Source: Cellulomonas xylanilytica (GTDB lineage Bacteria; Actinomycetota; Actinomycetes; Actinomycetales; Cellulomonadaceae). From it: a DNA stretch of 64,000 bases. The notes below the pieces were generated by a model that saw only the letters and a list, made by a program, of their open reading frames with translations, was not told where the DNA came from and ran no database searches. Position 1 is the stretch's first letter; each line of letters begins with the position of its first letter. Positions 45,243-52,456 of this stretch are shown one piece after another. The stretch is taken from positions 186,001 to 250,000 of the forward strand of contig NZ_BJUB01000004.1 of assembly GCF_007989805.1 (NCBI RefSeq), given 5' to 3'. Position numbers and translations under genes: made by a program.

Positions 45243-45743
45243 TCAGCCCCGGGTCACGCGGTGCACGACGACGTCGTCGAGCCGGCCGTGCGCGGCGGTC
45301 GCCGTCATGAACGTCGCGAACGGCTGGCGGCGCCGGTCCGTCGGCGAACCCGGGTTCAGCAGCCGCATCCCCTGCGGCGTGACGGTGTCCCACGGGATGT
45401 GGCTGTGCCCGAACACCAGCACGTCCAGGTCCTGGTGCTCGGCGTCGCACCGGCGCTCCCGGCCGGTCGCGGGACCCGTCTCGTGCACGACGCCCAGCCG
45501 CAGACCGTCCAGCTCCACCCGGGCGACCAGCGGGAGGCGCGCACGCACGCCGGGACCGTCGTTGTTGCCGTAGCACCCGACGAGCCGACGGGACCGCCCC
45601 TCCAGCACGTCGAGGAGGTCCTCCGAGACCCAGTCGCCCGCGTGGACGACGACGTCCGCCGCGTCGACCGCGTCCCACACCGCGTCGGGCAGGTCCCGGG
45701 CGCGCCGCGGGACGTGGGTGTCCGCCAGCAGGACGAGTCGCAC
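45243..45743 (-). CDS. YfcE/MJ0936-type metallophosphodiesterase
   Basis: The product has 166 residues. The calcineurin-like motifs are ADTHVPRR (D-x-H), HAGDWV (G-D), GCYGNNDGP (G-N-x-D), GVVHE (H) and VFGHSHIPW (G-H-x-H), giving the full dimetal site. Members hydrolyse phosphodiesters, and the natural substrate is unknown. GTG 45743 follows GAGGAGG. A tandem 11-bp duplication (TCAGCCCCGGG twice, 45232-45253) covers the stop codon region. Confidence 0.86.
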   Translation of the reverse strand: MRLVLLADTHVPRRARDLPDAVWDAVDAADVVVHAGDWVSEDLLDVLEGRSRRLVGCYGNNDGPGVRARLPLVARVELDGLRLGVVHETGPATGRERRCDAEHQDLDVLVFGHSHIPWDTVTPQGMRLLNPGSPTDRRRQPFATFMTATAAHGRLDDVVVHRVTRG

Positions 45744-45931
45744 GGGGGCCTCCTCGGGGGTTCTGCGCCGTACCGACGGTAGAGCGTCCCGTCCGGAGGC
45801 GCCGTGCGCGAGTGCGGCGTACGGTCGGCGTTCCAGGGTGAGGCAGCCCGCGCTGGTCGACGCCGACACGTCCGCCGCCCAGCGACGGCGCTCGACGCGA
45901 GGCGTGGACGACGACCGCCGGAGATCCGCCG

Positions 45932-47011
45932 ATGAGCACCCGTGACACCCACAGCACCCGCAGCACGGCGAAGGACGCCGCCCCGGCGCCGGAGGACCCG
46001 CGCAAGCCGGACTCCCCCGACGACATCACCAAGCGGTCCTGGTCGTACGTGCTCCGCAAAACGCTGCGCGAGTTCACCAAGGACCAGTGCACGGACCTGG
46101 CGGCCGCGCTGACCTACTACGGCGTGCTCGCGGTCGCCCCCGCCCTGCTGGCCGTGGTCTCGGTCCTGGGGCTCGTCGGCAACCCGGAGAAGATGGTCGC
46201 CGACGTGCTGAAGATCGCGTCCGACGTCGGTGTCTCCTCGGTCGACGAGACGCTCAAGCCGATCCTCGACCAGCTCACCCAGTCCCCGTCGGCCGGCTTC
46301 GCGCTCGTCTTCGGAGTCGTGCTGGCCCTGTGGTCCGCGTCCGGCTACGTCGCCGCGTTCAGCCGCGGCATGAACCGCGTGTACGAGATCGACGAGGGCC
46401 GCCCCATCTGGAAGCTGCGCCCGGCCCTGCTGGTCGTCACCGTGATCCTGGTGCTCATCGCCGTGGTGATCGTCGCGGCCGTGGTGCTCTCGGGCGGGGT
46501 CGCCCGGTCCATCGGCGAGGCGATCGGCCTGAGCGACGTGACGGTGACCGTGTGGAACATCGCGAAGTGGCCGGTGATCATCGCCCTCGTGGTCATGGCG
46601 ATCGCCATCCTGTACTACGCGACCCCGAACGTGCAGCAGCCGAAGTTCCGCTGGATGAGCCTCGGAGCGGTCGTCGCGCTCGTCGTCTGGGTGCTCGCGT
46701 CGGTGGGCTTCGGCTTCTACGTCGCGAACTTCAGCAGCTACAGCGAGACCTACGGGTCGCTGGCCGGGGTCATCGTGTTCCTCCTCTGGCTCTGGATCAC
46801 CAACCTCGCCCTCCTGTTCGGCGCGGAGCTGGACGCCGAGATCGAGCGGGGGCGCCAGCTGCAGGGCGGCATCGAGGCGGAGAAGACCATCCAGCTCCCG
46901 CCGCGGGACACGCGCGCCAGCGAGAAGAAGCAGGCGAAGCAGGAGGAGGACGTCGAGAAGGGCCGGGCGCTGCGTCAGTCGCGGGGGGCGACGACCAAGG
47001 ACGACGACTGA
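45932..47011 (+). CDS. YihY/BrkB-family inner-membrane protein
   Basis: The product has 359 residues. It has a polar N-terminus, then the family core: DLAAALTYYGVLAVAPALLAVVSVLGL, LWSASGYVAAFSRGMNRVYEIDEGRPIWKLRP, further helices including NIAKWPVIIALVVMAIAILYY, and SLAGVIVFLLWLWITNLALLFGAELDAEIERGRQL. Six membrane helices are expected. A long charged Lys/Glu/Asp C-terminal tail lies in the cytoplasm. The function of the family is unsettled (the old ribonuclease BN label is wrong). CCGGAGATC precedes the ATG. Confidence 0.92.
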   Translation: MSTRDTHSTRSTAKDAAPAPEDPRKPDSPDDITKRSWSYVLRKTLREFTKDQCTDLAAALTYYGVLAVAPALLAVVSVLGLVGNPEKMVADVLKIASDVGVSSVDETLKPILDQLTQSPSAGFALVFGVVLALWSASGYVAAFSRGMNRVYEIDEGRPIWKLRPALLVVTVILVLIAVVIVAAVVLSGGVARSIGEAIGLSDVTVTVWNIAKWPVIIALVVMAIAILYYATPNVQQPKFRWMSLGAVVALVVWVLASVGFGFYVANFSSYSETYGSLAGVIVFLLWLWITNLALLFGAELDAEIERGRQLQGGIEAEKTIQLPPRDTRASEKKQAKQEEDVEKGRALRQSRGATTKDDD

Positions 47012-47013
47012 CG

Positions 47014-47039
47014 CGGGATTAGTCTCGTATCCCGACCTG
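47014..47039 (+). promoter_or_regulatory. Sulfur-unit upstream element, copy 3
   Basis: The inverted repeat CGGGATT-N7-TATCCCG is followed directly by ACCTG. Its final ten bases match copy 2 exactly, and its first seven match copy 1. It begins three bases after the YihY stop codon and ends 60 bases before the second Cys leader ORF. An AT-rich CATTAAG follows about 9 bases after it. Confidence 0.5.
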
Positions 47040-47099
47040 CACTGTCCACATTAAGAGACGGTGCTGTCGCCCACCGCCGCTGACGGCCATCCTCGTCCC

Positions 47100-47180
47100 A
47101 TGCAGACCCGCCGCGCCGCCTCGACGTGCTGTCACGCCGTCGTGGCTTCCGCGCGCCCCTGCTGTCCGCGGAACGTCTGA
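47100..47180 (+). CDS. Cysteine-rich leader peptide of the sulfonate transport operon
   Basis: This ORF of 26 codons encodes a peptide ending STCCHAVVASARPCCPRNV, with two Cys-Cys pairs, both TGC TGT. It is followed two bases later by a hairpin, and the ssuA-like gene starts 218 bases downstream. No Shine-Dalgarno is obvious, but CATCCT lies six bases before the ATG, so a leaderless start is possible. The layout parallels the leader at 41901 on the opposite strand, and the two peptides are otherwise unrelated in sequence. Cysteine-dependent attenuation is inferred from this. Confidence 0.78.
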   Translation: MQTRRAASTCCHAVVASARPCCPRNV

Positions 47181-47181
47181 A

Positions 47182-47238
47182 CGCGGCCCGTCCCCCGGCC
47201 GCGCGTCCGACGCCCGGCCCTCGTCGATCCCCCGACGA
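47182..47238 (+). terminator. Candidate attenuator hairpins after the second Cys leader
   Basis: Hairpin one is CGCGGCC-N8-GGCCGCG (47182-47203), starting two bases after the leader stop. Hairpin two is TCGTCG-N6-CGACGA (47221-47238). A ribosome stalled at the last Cys pair (codons near 47158-47163) would leave hairpin one free to form, while a ribosome at the stop would cover it. No T run follows, so the terminator arm is not certain. Confidence 0.5.
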
Positions 47239-47398
47239 CTCGGCGTGACGCGTGTGCCTCCACCCCGTCCCCGCGGAGACCCACCCCATGGCGCCCAGCC
47301 GGCCCCACCTCGCACCGCACCCGCGCACCGAGCGCGCGCGGCGATGTCGTCGATGACGACCGCCCGCCCCCTCGACCCGCGACCCCGAAGGACCTGAC

Positions 47399-48511
47399 AT
47401 GACCGCCCGTCCCGCCCGCCTGACCGCAGCACTCCTCGCCGCCGGCCTCCTCGCGTCCCTCGGCGCGTGCTCGTCCTCCGCCGCCGGGGAGCCCGCCGCC
47501 GGCTCCACCGCCGACGCGTCCGCGGCAGCCGCCGACCTCGCGGAGGCCCCTGAGCTGCGCCTCGGCTACTTCGCCAACCTGACGCACGCCGTCGCCCTCG
47601 TGGGCGTCGACGACGGCACGTACCAGGAGGCGCTGGGCGACACCACGCTCACCACGTCGATCTTCAACGCCGGCCCGGCCGCGGTCGAGGCACTGTTCGG
47701 CGGCGCGATCGACGCGACGTTCATCGGCCCCAACCCGGCGATCAACGCGTTCGCGCAGTCGAACGGCGAGGCCGTCCGGATCGTCTCGGGCGCCACGTCC
47801 GGCGGTGCCCAGCTCGTCGTCCGCGACGGCATCGACTCCCCCGAGGACCTCGTCGGCACGACGCTCGCCACCCCGCAGCTGGGCAACACGCAGGACGTCG
47901 CGCTGCGCGCCTGGCTCGCCGAGGAGGGCCTGGAGACGTCGCTCACCGGTGGGGCCAGCGACGTGACCATCGCGCCGCAGGAGAACTCGCAGACGCTCGA
48001 CCTGTTCAAGGCCGGGGAGCTCGACGGAGCGTGGCTCCCGGAGCCGTGGGCCTCGCGCCTCGTCGTCGACGCCGGCGCGCACGTGCTGCTCGACGAGAAG
48101 GAGCTGTGGCCCGAGGGCGACTTCGTCACCACGCACCTGATCGTCGCCACCGAGTACCTGTCGAAGTACCCGGGCACCGTCAAGAAGCTGCTCGAGGCGG
48201 AGTACGCGACCTCCGAGTGGATCGCGGCCAACCCCGACGAGGCCAAGACCCTGTCGAACACCGTCATCGAGAAGCTCAGCGGCAAGCCGCTGTCCACGGA
48301 CGTGCTGGACCGCGCGTGGGGCAACCTGCGGATCACGCTCGACCCCATCGCGTCCAGCCTGCAGACGTCCGCCGACCACGCGGTGGCGGCGGGCACGTCC
48401 AAGGAGACCGACCTGCAGGGCATCTACGACCTGACCCTGCTGAACGAGGTGCTCGCCGAGAACGACCAGGAGCCCGTCTCGGACGGCGGCCTCGGGGCGT
48501 CGGGCAAGTGA
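47399..48511 (+). CDS. ssuA: Sulfonate-type ABC transporter substrate-binding lipoprotein
   Basis: The product has 370 residues. The lipoprotein signal ALLAAGLLASLGACSSS is followed by the NitT/TauT/SsuA fold: LRLGYFANLTHAVALVGV, FNAGPAAVEALFGGAIDATFIGPNPAINAF, DLVGTTLATPQLGNTQDVALRAWL and GAWLPEPWASRLV. It binds a small sulfur- or nitrogen-containing oxyanion. The Cys leader and the nearby monooxygenases point to sulfonates. AAGGACCTGAC precedes the ATG. The stop overlaps the GTG of the ATPase gene. Confidence 0.86.
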   Translation: MTARPARLTAALLAAGLLASLGACSSSAAGEPAAGSTADASAAAADLAEAPELRLGYFANLTHAVALVGVDDGTYQEALGDTTLTTSIFNAGPAAVEALFGGAIDATFIGPNPAINAFAQSNGEAVRIVSGATSGGAQLVVRDGIDSPEDLVGTTLATPQLGNTQDVALRAWLAEEGLETSLTGGASDVTIAPQENSQTLDLFKAGELDGAWLPEPWASRLVVDAGAHVLLDEKELWPEGDFVTTHLIVATEYLSKYPGTVKKLLEAEYATSEWIAANPDEAKTLSNTVIEKLSGKPLSTDVLDRAWGNLRITLDPIASSLQTSADHAVAAGTSKETDLQGIYDLTLLNEVLAENDQEPVSDGGLGASGK

Positions 48512-49299
48512 CCACCACCGTGACGGCGGCCGGCGGCCCGGGCTCCATCGCCCCGGCCGCCGTCGCGGCGCGTCTGACCGGGGTGTCGCACCACTTCGGC
48601 GAGGCGTCGCGGCCGCCGGTCCTCGACCGCATCGACCTGACGGTGGAGCCGGGCGAGTTCGTCTGCCTGCTCGGGGCGTCGGGCTGCGGCAAGTCGACCC
48701 TGCTGTCCCTGGTCGCCGGGCTGGACGAGCCCGTCGCCGGCACCGTCGAGGTGCCCGGCGGCCGGCCCGCGCTCATGTTCCAGGAGCCCGCGCTCTACCC
48801 GTGGCTCACGGCCGCAGGGAACGTCGAGCTGGCCCTGCGGCTGCGGGGCGTCGGACGTGCCGAGCGGCGGGACGAGGCGCAGCGGCTCCTGGCCCTCGTC
48901 CGGCTGGACGGGGCCGGCCCCAAGCGGGTCCACGAGCTGTCGGGTGGCATGCGGCAGCGCGTGGCGCTGGCACGGGCGCTGGCCCAGGAGGGCGACCTCC
49001 TGCTCATGGACGAGCCGTTCGCCGCGCTCGACGCCATCACCCGCGACGTGCTCCACGAGGAGCTCACCCGCATCTGGACCGAGACCGGGCGGGCCGTCAT
49101 CTTCGTCACGCACAACGTCCGCGAGGCGGTGCGGCTCGGCCAGCGCGTCGTCCTGCTGTCCTCGCGCCCCGGACGCGTCGCCCGCGAGTGGGCGGTGGAC
49201 ATCCCGCAGCCGCGGCGCATCGAAGACCCCGACGTATCGCGGCTCAGCGCCGAGATCACCGAGGACCTGCGACAGGAGATCGCCCGCCATGGCCACTGA
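48508..49299 (+). CDS. ssuB: Sulfonate-type ABC transporter ATPase
   Basis: The product has 263 residues. Walker A is GASGCGKST, the Q-loop is LMFQEPALYPWLTAAGNVE, the signature is LSGGMRQR, Walker B is LLLMDEPFAALD and the H-loop is VTHNV. This is the SsuB/TauB pattern. GTG 48508 overlaps the upstream stop by four bases (GTGA), and the 3' end overlaps the permease by 11 bp. Confidence 0.91.
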   Translation: MTTTVTAAGGPGSIAPAAVAARLTGVSHHFGEASRPPVLDRIDLTVEPGEFVCLLGASGCGKSTLLSLVAGLDEPVAGTVEVPGGRPALMFQEPALYPWLTAAGNVELALRLRGVGRAERRDEAQRLLALVRLDGAGPKRVHELSGGMRQRVALARALAQEGDLLLMDEPFAALDAITRDVLHEELTRIWTETGRAVIFVTHNVREAVRLGQRVVLLSSRPGRVAREWAVDIPQPRRIEDPDVSRLSAEITEDLRQEIARHGH

Positions 49300-50188
49300 C
49301 ACGACGGTCCCGCCTGCTCGTCGGACCTCCGACGACGACCTCGCGGCAGGCCTGGACGCACTCGAGACCCCGGTCGCCGCCCCGCGCAGCCCTGCCTGGC
49401 GGGCGGCGTGGCGCGCGGTCTGGCCCGTCCTCGCCGCCCTCGGCGCCGTCCTCGTCGTGTGGCAGGTCGCCTACGTGCTGGAGCTGAAGCCGCCCTACGC
49501 GCTGCCCAGCCCTGCGGACACGTGGCAGACGCTGCTCGGCACCATCCAGGACGGCTCTGCGTGGCGAGCGGTCACCCTCAGCGTGCAACGAGCCGCGGTC
49601 GGGTTCGCGATGTCGGTCGTCGTGGGCGTGGCCATCGGCGTCGCGCTCGCGGCCTCCCCGCTCCTGCGCCGCGCGTTCGGCCCGATCATCACCGGCCTGC
49701 AGTCCCTCCCGTCGGTCGCGTGGGTCCCGGCCGCGATCATCTGGTTCCAGCTCACCGACGCCACCATGTACGCGGTGATCCTGCTGGGCGCGGTGCCCTC
49801 GATCGTCAACGGGCTGCTCGCGGGCACCGACCAGGTCCCGCCGCTGTACCTGCGCGTCGGTCAGGTGCTCGGCGCGACGGGGTGGACCAGGATCCGGTTC
49901 GTGCTGCTGCCGGCGGCCCTGCCCGGGTTCCTCGGCGGGCTCAAGCAGGGCTGGGCGTTCGCGTGGCGCTCGCTCATGGCCGCCGAGCTCATCGTGCAGA
50001 CGGGCCTCGGCACCGGGCTCGGCCAGATCCTCGACCTCGGCCGGGTGACCAGCGACATGTCGCTGGTCATCGCGTCGATCGGGCTCATCTTCCTGGTGGG
50101 CATCGTCATCGAGCTCGTGGTCTTCGCGCCGCTGGAGCGGCACGTGCTGCACTCCCGCGGCCTGACGGGGCAGGTGTCCTCCCGCTAG
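49289..50188 (+). CDS. ssuC: Sulfonate-type ABC transporter permease
   Basis: The product has 299 residues. A hydrophilic N-terminal tail (about 45 residues) is longer than usual. Helices then include VLAALGAVLVVWQVAYVL, the SVQRAAVGFAMSVVVGVAIGVALA segment, the conserved GLQSLPSVAWVPAAIIWF and the EAA-like loop GATGWTRIRFVLLPAALPGFLGGLKQGWAFAWRSLMAAEL. This is the SsuC/TauC type. It completes a binding protein, ATPase, permease operon with no monooxygenase of its own; candidates lie at 25-28 kb and 39-42 kb. Confidence 0.91.
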   Translation: MATDTTVPPARRTSDDDLAAGLDALETPVAAPRSPAWRAAWRAVWPVLAALGAVLVVWQVAYVLELKPPYALPSPADTWQTLLGTIQDGSAWRAVTLSVQRAAVGFAMSVVVGVAIGVALAASPLLRRAFGPIITGLQSLPSVAWVPAAIIWFQLTDATMYAVILLGAVPSIVNGLLAGTDQVPPLYLRVGQVLGATGWTRIRFVLLPAALPGFLGGLKQGWAFAWRSLMAAELIVQTGLGTGLGQILDLGRVTSDMSLVIASIGLIFLVGIVIELVVFAPLERHVLHSRGLTGQVSSR

Positions 50189-50232
50189 CCGCGCGCCGGT
50201 CCCCGTCGGGGCGCTCCGACTAGCATGCGTCG

Positions 50233-50907
50233 ATGCGCAGCTCACTCATGCAGAACGCGGAACGGTCCACCGAGCCCGGCAGCTTCGTGCTCCAGAACGA
50301 GCGGATGCTCAAGGTCGACCTCGCCGGCACCGGCGGCTTCTTCTACGCCAAGCAGGGGTCGATGGTGGCCTACCAGGGCGACGTCGACTTCAACTACCAG
50401 GGCAGCGGCGGCGTCGCCAAGATGTTCAAGAAGGCGTTCACCGGCGAGGGCATGTCGCTCATGAAGGTCTCCGGCAGCGGCGACGTGTTCCTGGCCCAGG
50501 ACGCCGACGAGATCTTCATCATCCATCTCGAGGGCGAGAGCGTCACCGTCAGCGGGTCCAGCATCCTCGCGTTCGAGAGCACCCTGACCTGGGACATCAA
50601 CCGCGTGGAGGGCGCCTCGATGCTCAGCGGCGGCCTGTTCAACACGACGTTCACCGGGACCGGCGCCCTGGCGGTGACCGCCTACGGGACGCCTGTGGTC
50701 CTGCAGGTCGACGTGCCCACCTACGTCGACATGCAGGCGGCGGTGCTGTGGTCGACGTCGTTGCAGTCCACGGTTCGCAAGACCGCCAAGCTCGGCGCCG
50801 TGATCGGCCGGGGATCCGGCGAGGCCTACCAGCTCGGGCTCACCGGACAGGGCTTCGTGGTGGTCCAGGCCTCCGAGGGTCACCCGCTGCCCGGCAGCCA
50901 GGGCTAG
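50233..50907 (+). CDS. AIM24-family protein
   Basis: The product has 224 residues and is beta-strand rich. It has the AIM24 pattern: LKVDLAGTGGFFYAKQGSMVAYQGDVDF, GDVFLAQDADEIFIIHLEGESVTVSGSSILAFE and a C-terminal GLTGQGFVVVQASEG. The bacterial role is undefined; the yeast namesake is a mitochondrial biogenesis factor. There is no Shine-Dalgarno, but TAGCAT (50221-50226) lies six bases before the ATG, consistent with a leaderless mRNA. A 17-bp-stem terminator follows. Confidence 0.87.
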   Translation: MRSSLMQNAERSTEPGSFVLQNERMLKVDLAGTGGFFYAKQGSMVAYQGDVDFNYQGSGGVAKMFKKAFTGEGMSLMKVSGSGDVFLAQDADEIFIIHLEGESVTVSGSSILAFESTLTWDINRVEGASMLSGGLFNTTFTGTGALAVTAYGTPVVLQVDVPTYVDMQAAVLWSTSLQSTVRKTAKLGAVIGRGSGEAYQLGLTGQGFVVVQASEGHPLPGSQG

Positions 50908-50917
50908 CCCCGGACGC

Positions 50918-50953
50918 ACAGGAGCGGCCCACCGCACGGTGGGCCGCTCCTGT
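50918..50953. terminator. Strong hairpin between convergent AIM24 and GlsB-like genes
   Basis: A perfect 17-bp stem (left arm ACAGGAGCGGCCCACCG) with only a 2-base CA loop, placed 10 bp after the AIM24 stop and 16 bp before the opposite gene end. It can work in both directions. Confidence 0.9.
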
Positions 50954-50969
50954 CAGGTTGCGCGACGGA

Positions 50970-51233
50970 TCAGCGACGGCGTCCCGAGCCGGCGACGATC
51001 GCGACGCCGATCGCGGCGAGCACGACCTGGAACAGCAGCTCGATCCAGTCGATGCCGTCCGTCGTCTGGACACCGACCAGGCCGGCCAGCCAGGTACCCA
51101 GGAGCGCCGCCACGATGCCGACGAGGATCGTGACGAGGATCGAGATGTTCTGCTTGCCGCGGACGACCAGGCGGCCCAGGACGCCGATGATGGCGCCGAT
51201 GATGATCGCGGAGATGATGCCTGCGGGGGTCAT
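50970..51233 (-). CDS. GlsB/YeaQ/YmgE-family stress-response membrane protein
   Basis: The product has 87 residues with three hydrophobic helices. The family pattern is IISAIIIGAIIGVLGRLVVRGKQNISILVTILVGIVAALLGTWLAGLVG, with Gly-zipper spacing, and a short basic end GSGRRR. Members are envelope stress-induced and were once called transglycosylase-associated. ATG 51233 is preceded by GTGAGGAG; the frame also opens at a GTG five codons upstream. Confidence 0.9.
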   Translation of the reverse strand: MTPAGIISAIIIGAIIGVLGRLVVRGKQNISILVTILVGIVAALLGTWLAGLVGVQTTDGIDWIELLFQVVLAAIGVAIVAGSGRRR

Positions 51234-51331
51234 GATGAGGCTCCTCACGGTGATGAAAACGCCGGGTACGGCGACGAGTGAATCTAGGGGTGATCGGCCC
51301 GGTTCGCGCGCTGAGACGAGAGGTTGCCTCC

Positions 51332-52063
51332 GTGGCGAGCATCCGCATCGGCACCTCGGGGTGGTCGTACGACCACTGGGAGCACGTCCTGTACCCGCCC
51401 GGACTGCCCTCGTGGGAGCGGTTGGGCCGGTACGTCCAGGAGTTCGACACCGTCGAGCTCAACGCCAGCTTCTACCGGTGGCCCCGGGACTCGACCTTCG
51501 CCGGGTGGCGTCGACGGCTCCCGGAGGGCTTCCGCATGTCCGTGAAGGCGTCGCGCGGCCTCACCCACGCCAGGCGCCTGTACGCACCCGAGCCCTGGCC
51601 GGACCGGATCGCGCGCTCGTGGCACGAGCTCGGTGACAGGCGCGAGGCCCTGCTCGTCCAGCTGCGGCCGGACCACGAGCGGGACGACGCCCGGCTGGAC
51701 TGGTTCCTCGGCTCGCTGCCCGACTGGGTGACGGTGGCCGTCGAGCTGCGGCACCCGTCGTGGCAGCACGACGACGTGTTCGACCTGCTGGCCCGGCACG
51801 GCGCCGCCAACGTCGTCATGAGCGGCGCGCACCTGCCGTGCGTGCTGCGCGCGACCGCGCGGACCGTGTACGTGCGGATGCACGGCCCGGACCACGACCA
51901 CCTCTACGGCGGCTCCTACTCCGACGACGACCTGCACTGGTGGGCCGACCGCATCCGCGAGTGGTCCAGCGCCGGTCACGACGTGCTCGCGTACTTCAAC
52001 AACGACGGCGGGGGCAACGCGGTGCACAACGCGCGCACCCTGCGCCGGATCCTGGGCGCGTGA
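51332..52063 (+). CDS. DUF72 family protein
   Basis: The product has 243 residues. It has the DUF72 TIM-barrel-like motifs IRIGTSGWSYDHWEHVLYPPGLPSWERLGRYVQEFDTVELNASFYRWP, FRMSVKASRGLTH, VAVELRHPSW and AYFNNDGGGNAVHNA. No enzyme activity is established for the family. GTG 51332 after AGAGGTTGCCTCC gives the family-like N-terminus; an upstream ATG (51278) would add 18 unrelated residues. Confidence 0.88.
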   Translation: MASIRIGTSGWSYDHWEHVLYPPGLPSWERLGRYVQEFDTVELNASFYRWPRDSTFAGWRRRLPEGFRMSVKASRGLTHARRLYAPEPWPDRIARSWHELGDRREALLVQLRPDHERDDARLDWFLGSLPDWVTVAVELRHPSWQHDDVFDLLARHGAANVVMSGAHLPCVLRATARTVYVRMHGPDHDHLYGGSYSDDDLHWWADRIREWSSAGHDVLAYFNNDGGGNAVHNARTLRRILGA

Positions 52064-52151
52064 CCTGGGCGCCCGTCGCTCGACGCGCGCCGACGTCCCA
52101 CCGGTCCTACGCTCGCCTCTCGCACGAAGACTGACCGACGAGGAGGTCGAG

Positions 52152-52298
52152 ATGCACAGCGACGACAGGATCGTCCACGACACCGGTGACGACGCTCCGG
52201 TGGTCCGCGACGTGAAGGCGGAGGCCGAGGCCGAGCTGACCGACGCCGAGAAGATCAAGGCCGACGGGCTCGACGAGGAGAACGCCGACCCCCGCTAG
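52152..52298 (+). CDS. Small acidic protein of 48 residues
   Basis: MHSDDRIVHDTGDDAPVVRD starts a strongly acidic peptide with about 17 Asp/Glu. Then comes a helix-prone Glu/Ala/Lys run (VKAEAEAELTDAEKIKADGL) and DEENADPR at the end. It is preceded by an excellent ribosome-binding site (AGGAGG, 5 bases before ATG) and followed 13 bp later by a terminator, so it looks like a real monocistronic gene. No family was recognised. Confidence 0.7.
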   Translation: MHSDDRIVHDTGDDAPVVRDVKAEAEAELTDAEKIKADGLDEENADPR

Positions 52299-52311
52299 GA
52301 CCCGCACAGCA

Positions 52312-52342
52312 AGGCGCCGCAGCCCCACCGGGTGCGGCGCCT
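52312..52342 (+). terminator. Terminator after the small acidic gene
   Basis: The 10-bp perfect stem AGGCGCCGCA/TGCGGCGCCT with an 11-base loop starts 13 bp after the stop codon. Confidence 0.8.
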
Positions 52343-52456
52343 CGCTCATGCCCGCCGTGCGCGGGCGCCGGACCGGACGCACGATGGACGGACCCCGGTG
52401 GAGCAGCCCGCCGTCACGCACGCGCCACCCCCGGCGCGTCGACGGAGAGGCGCACC

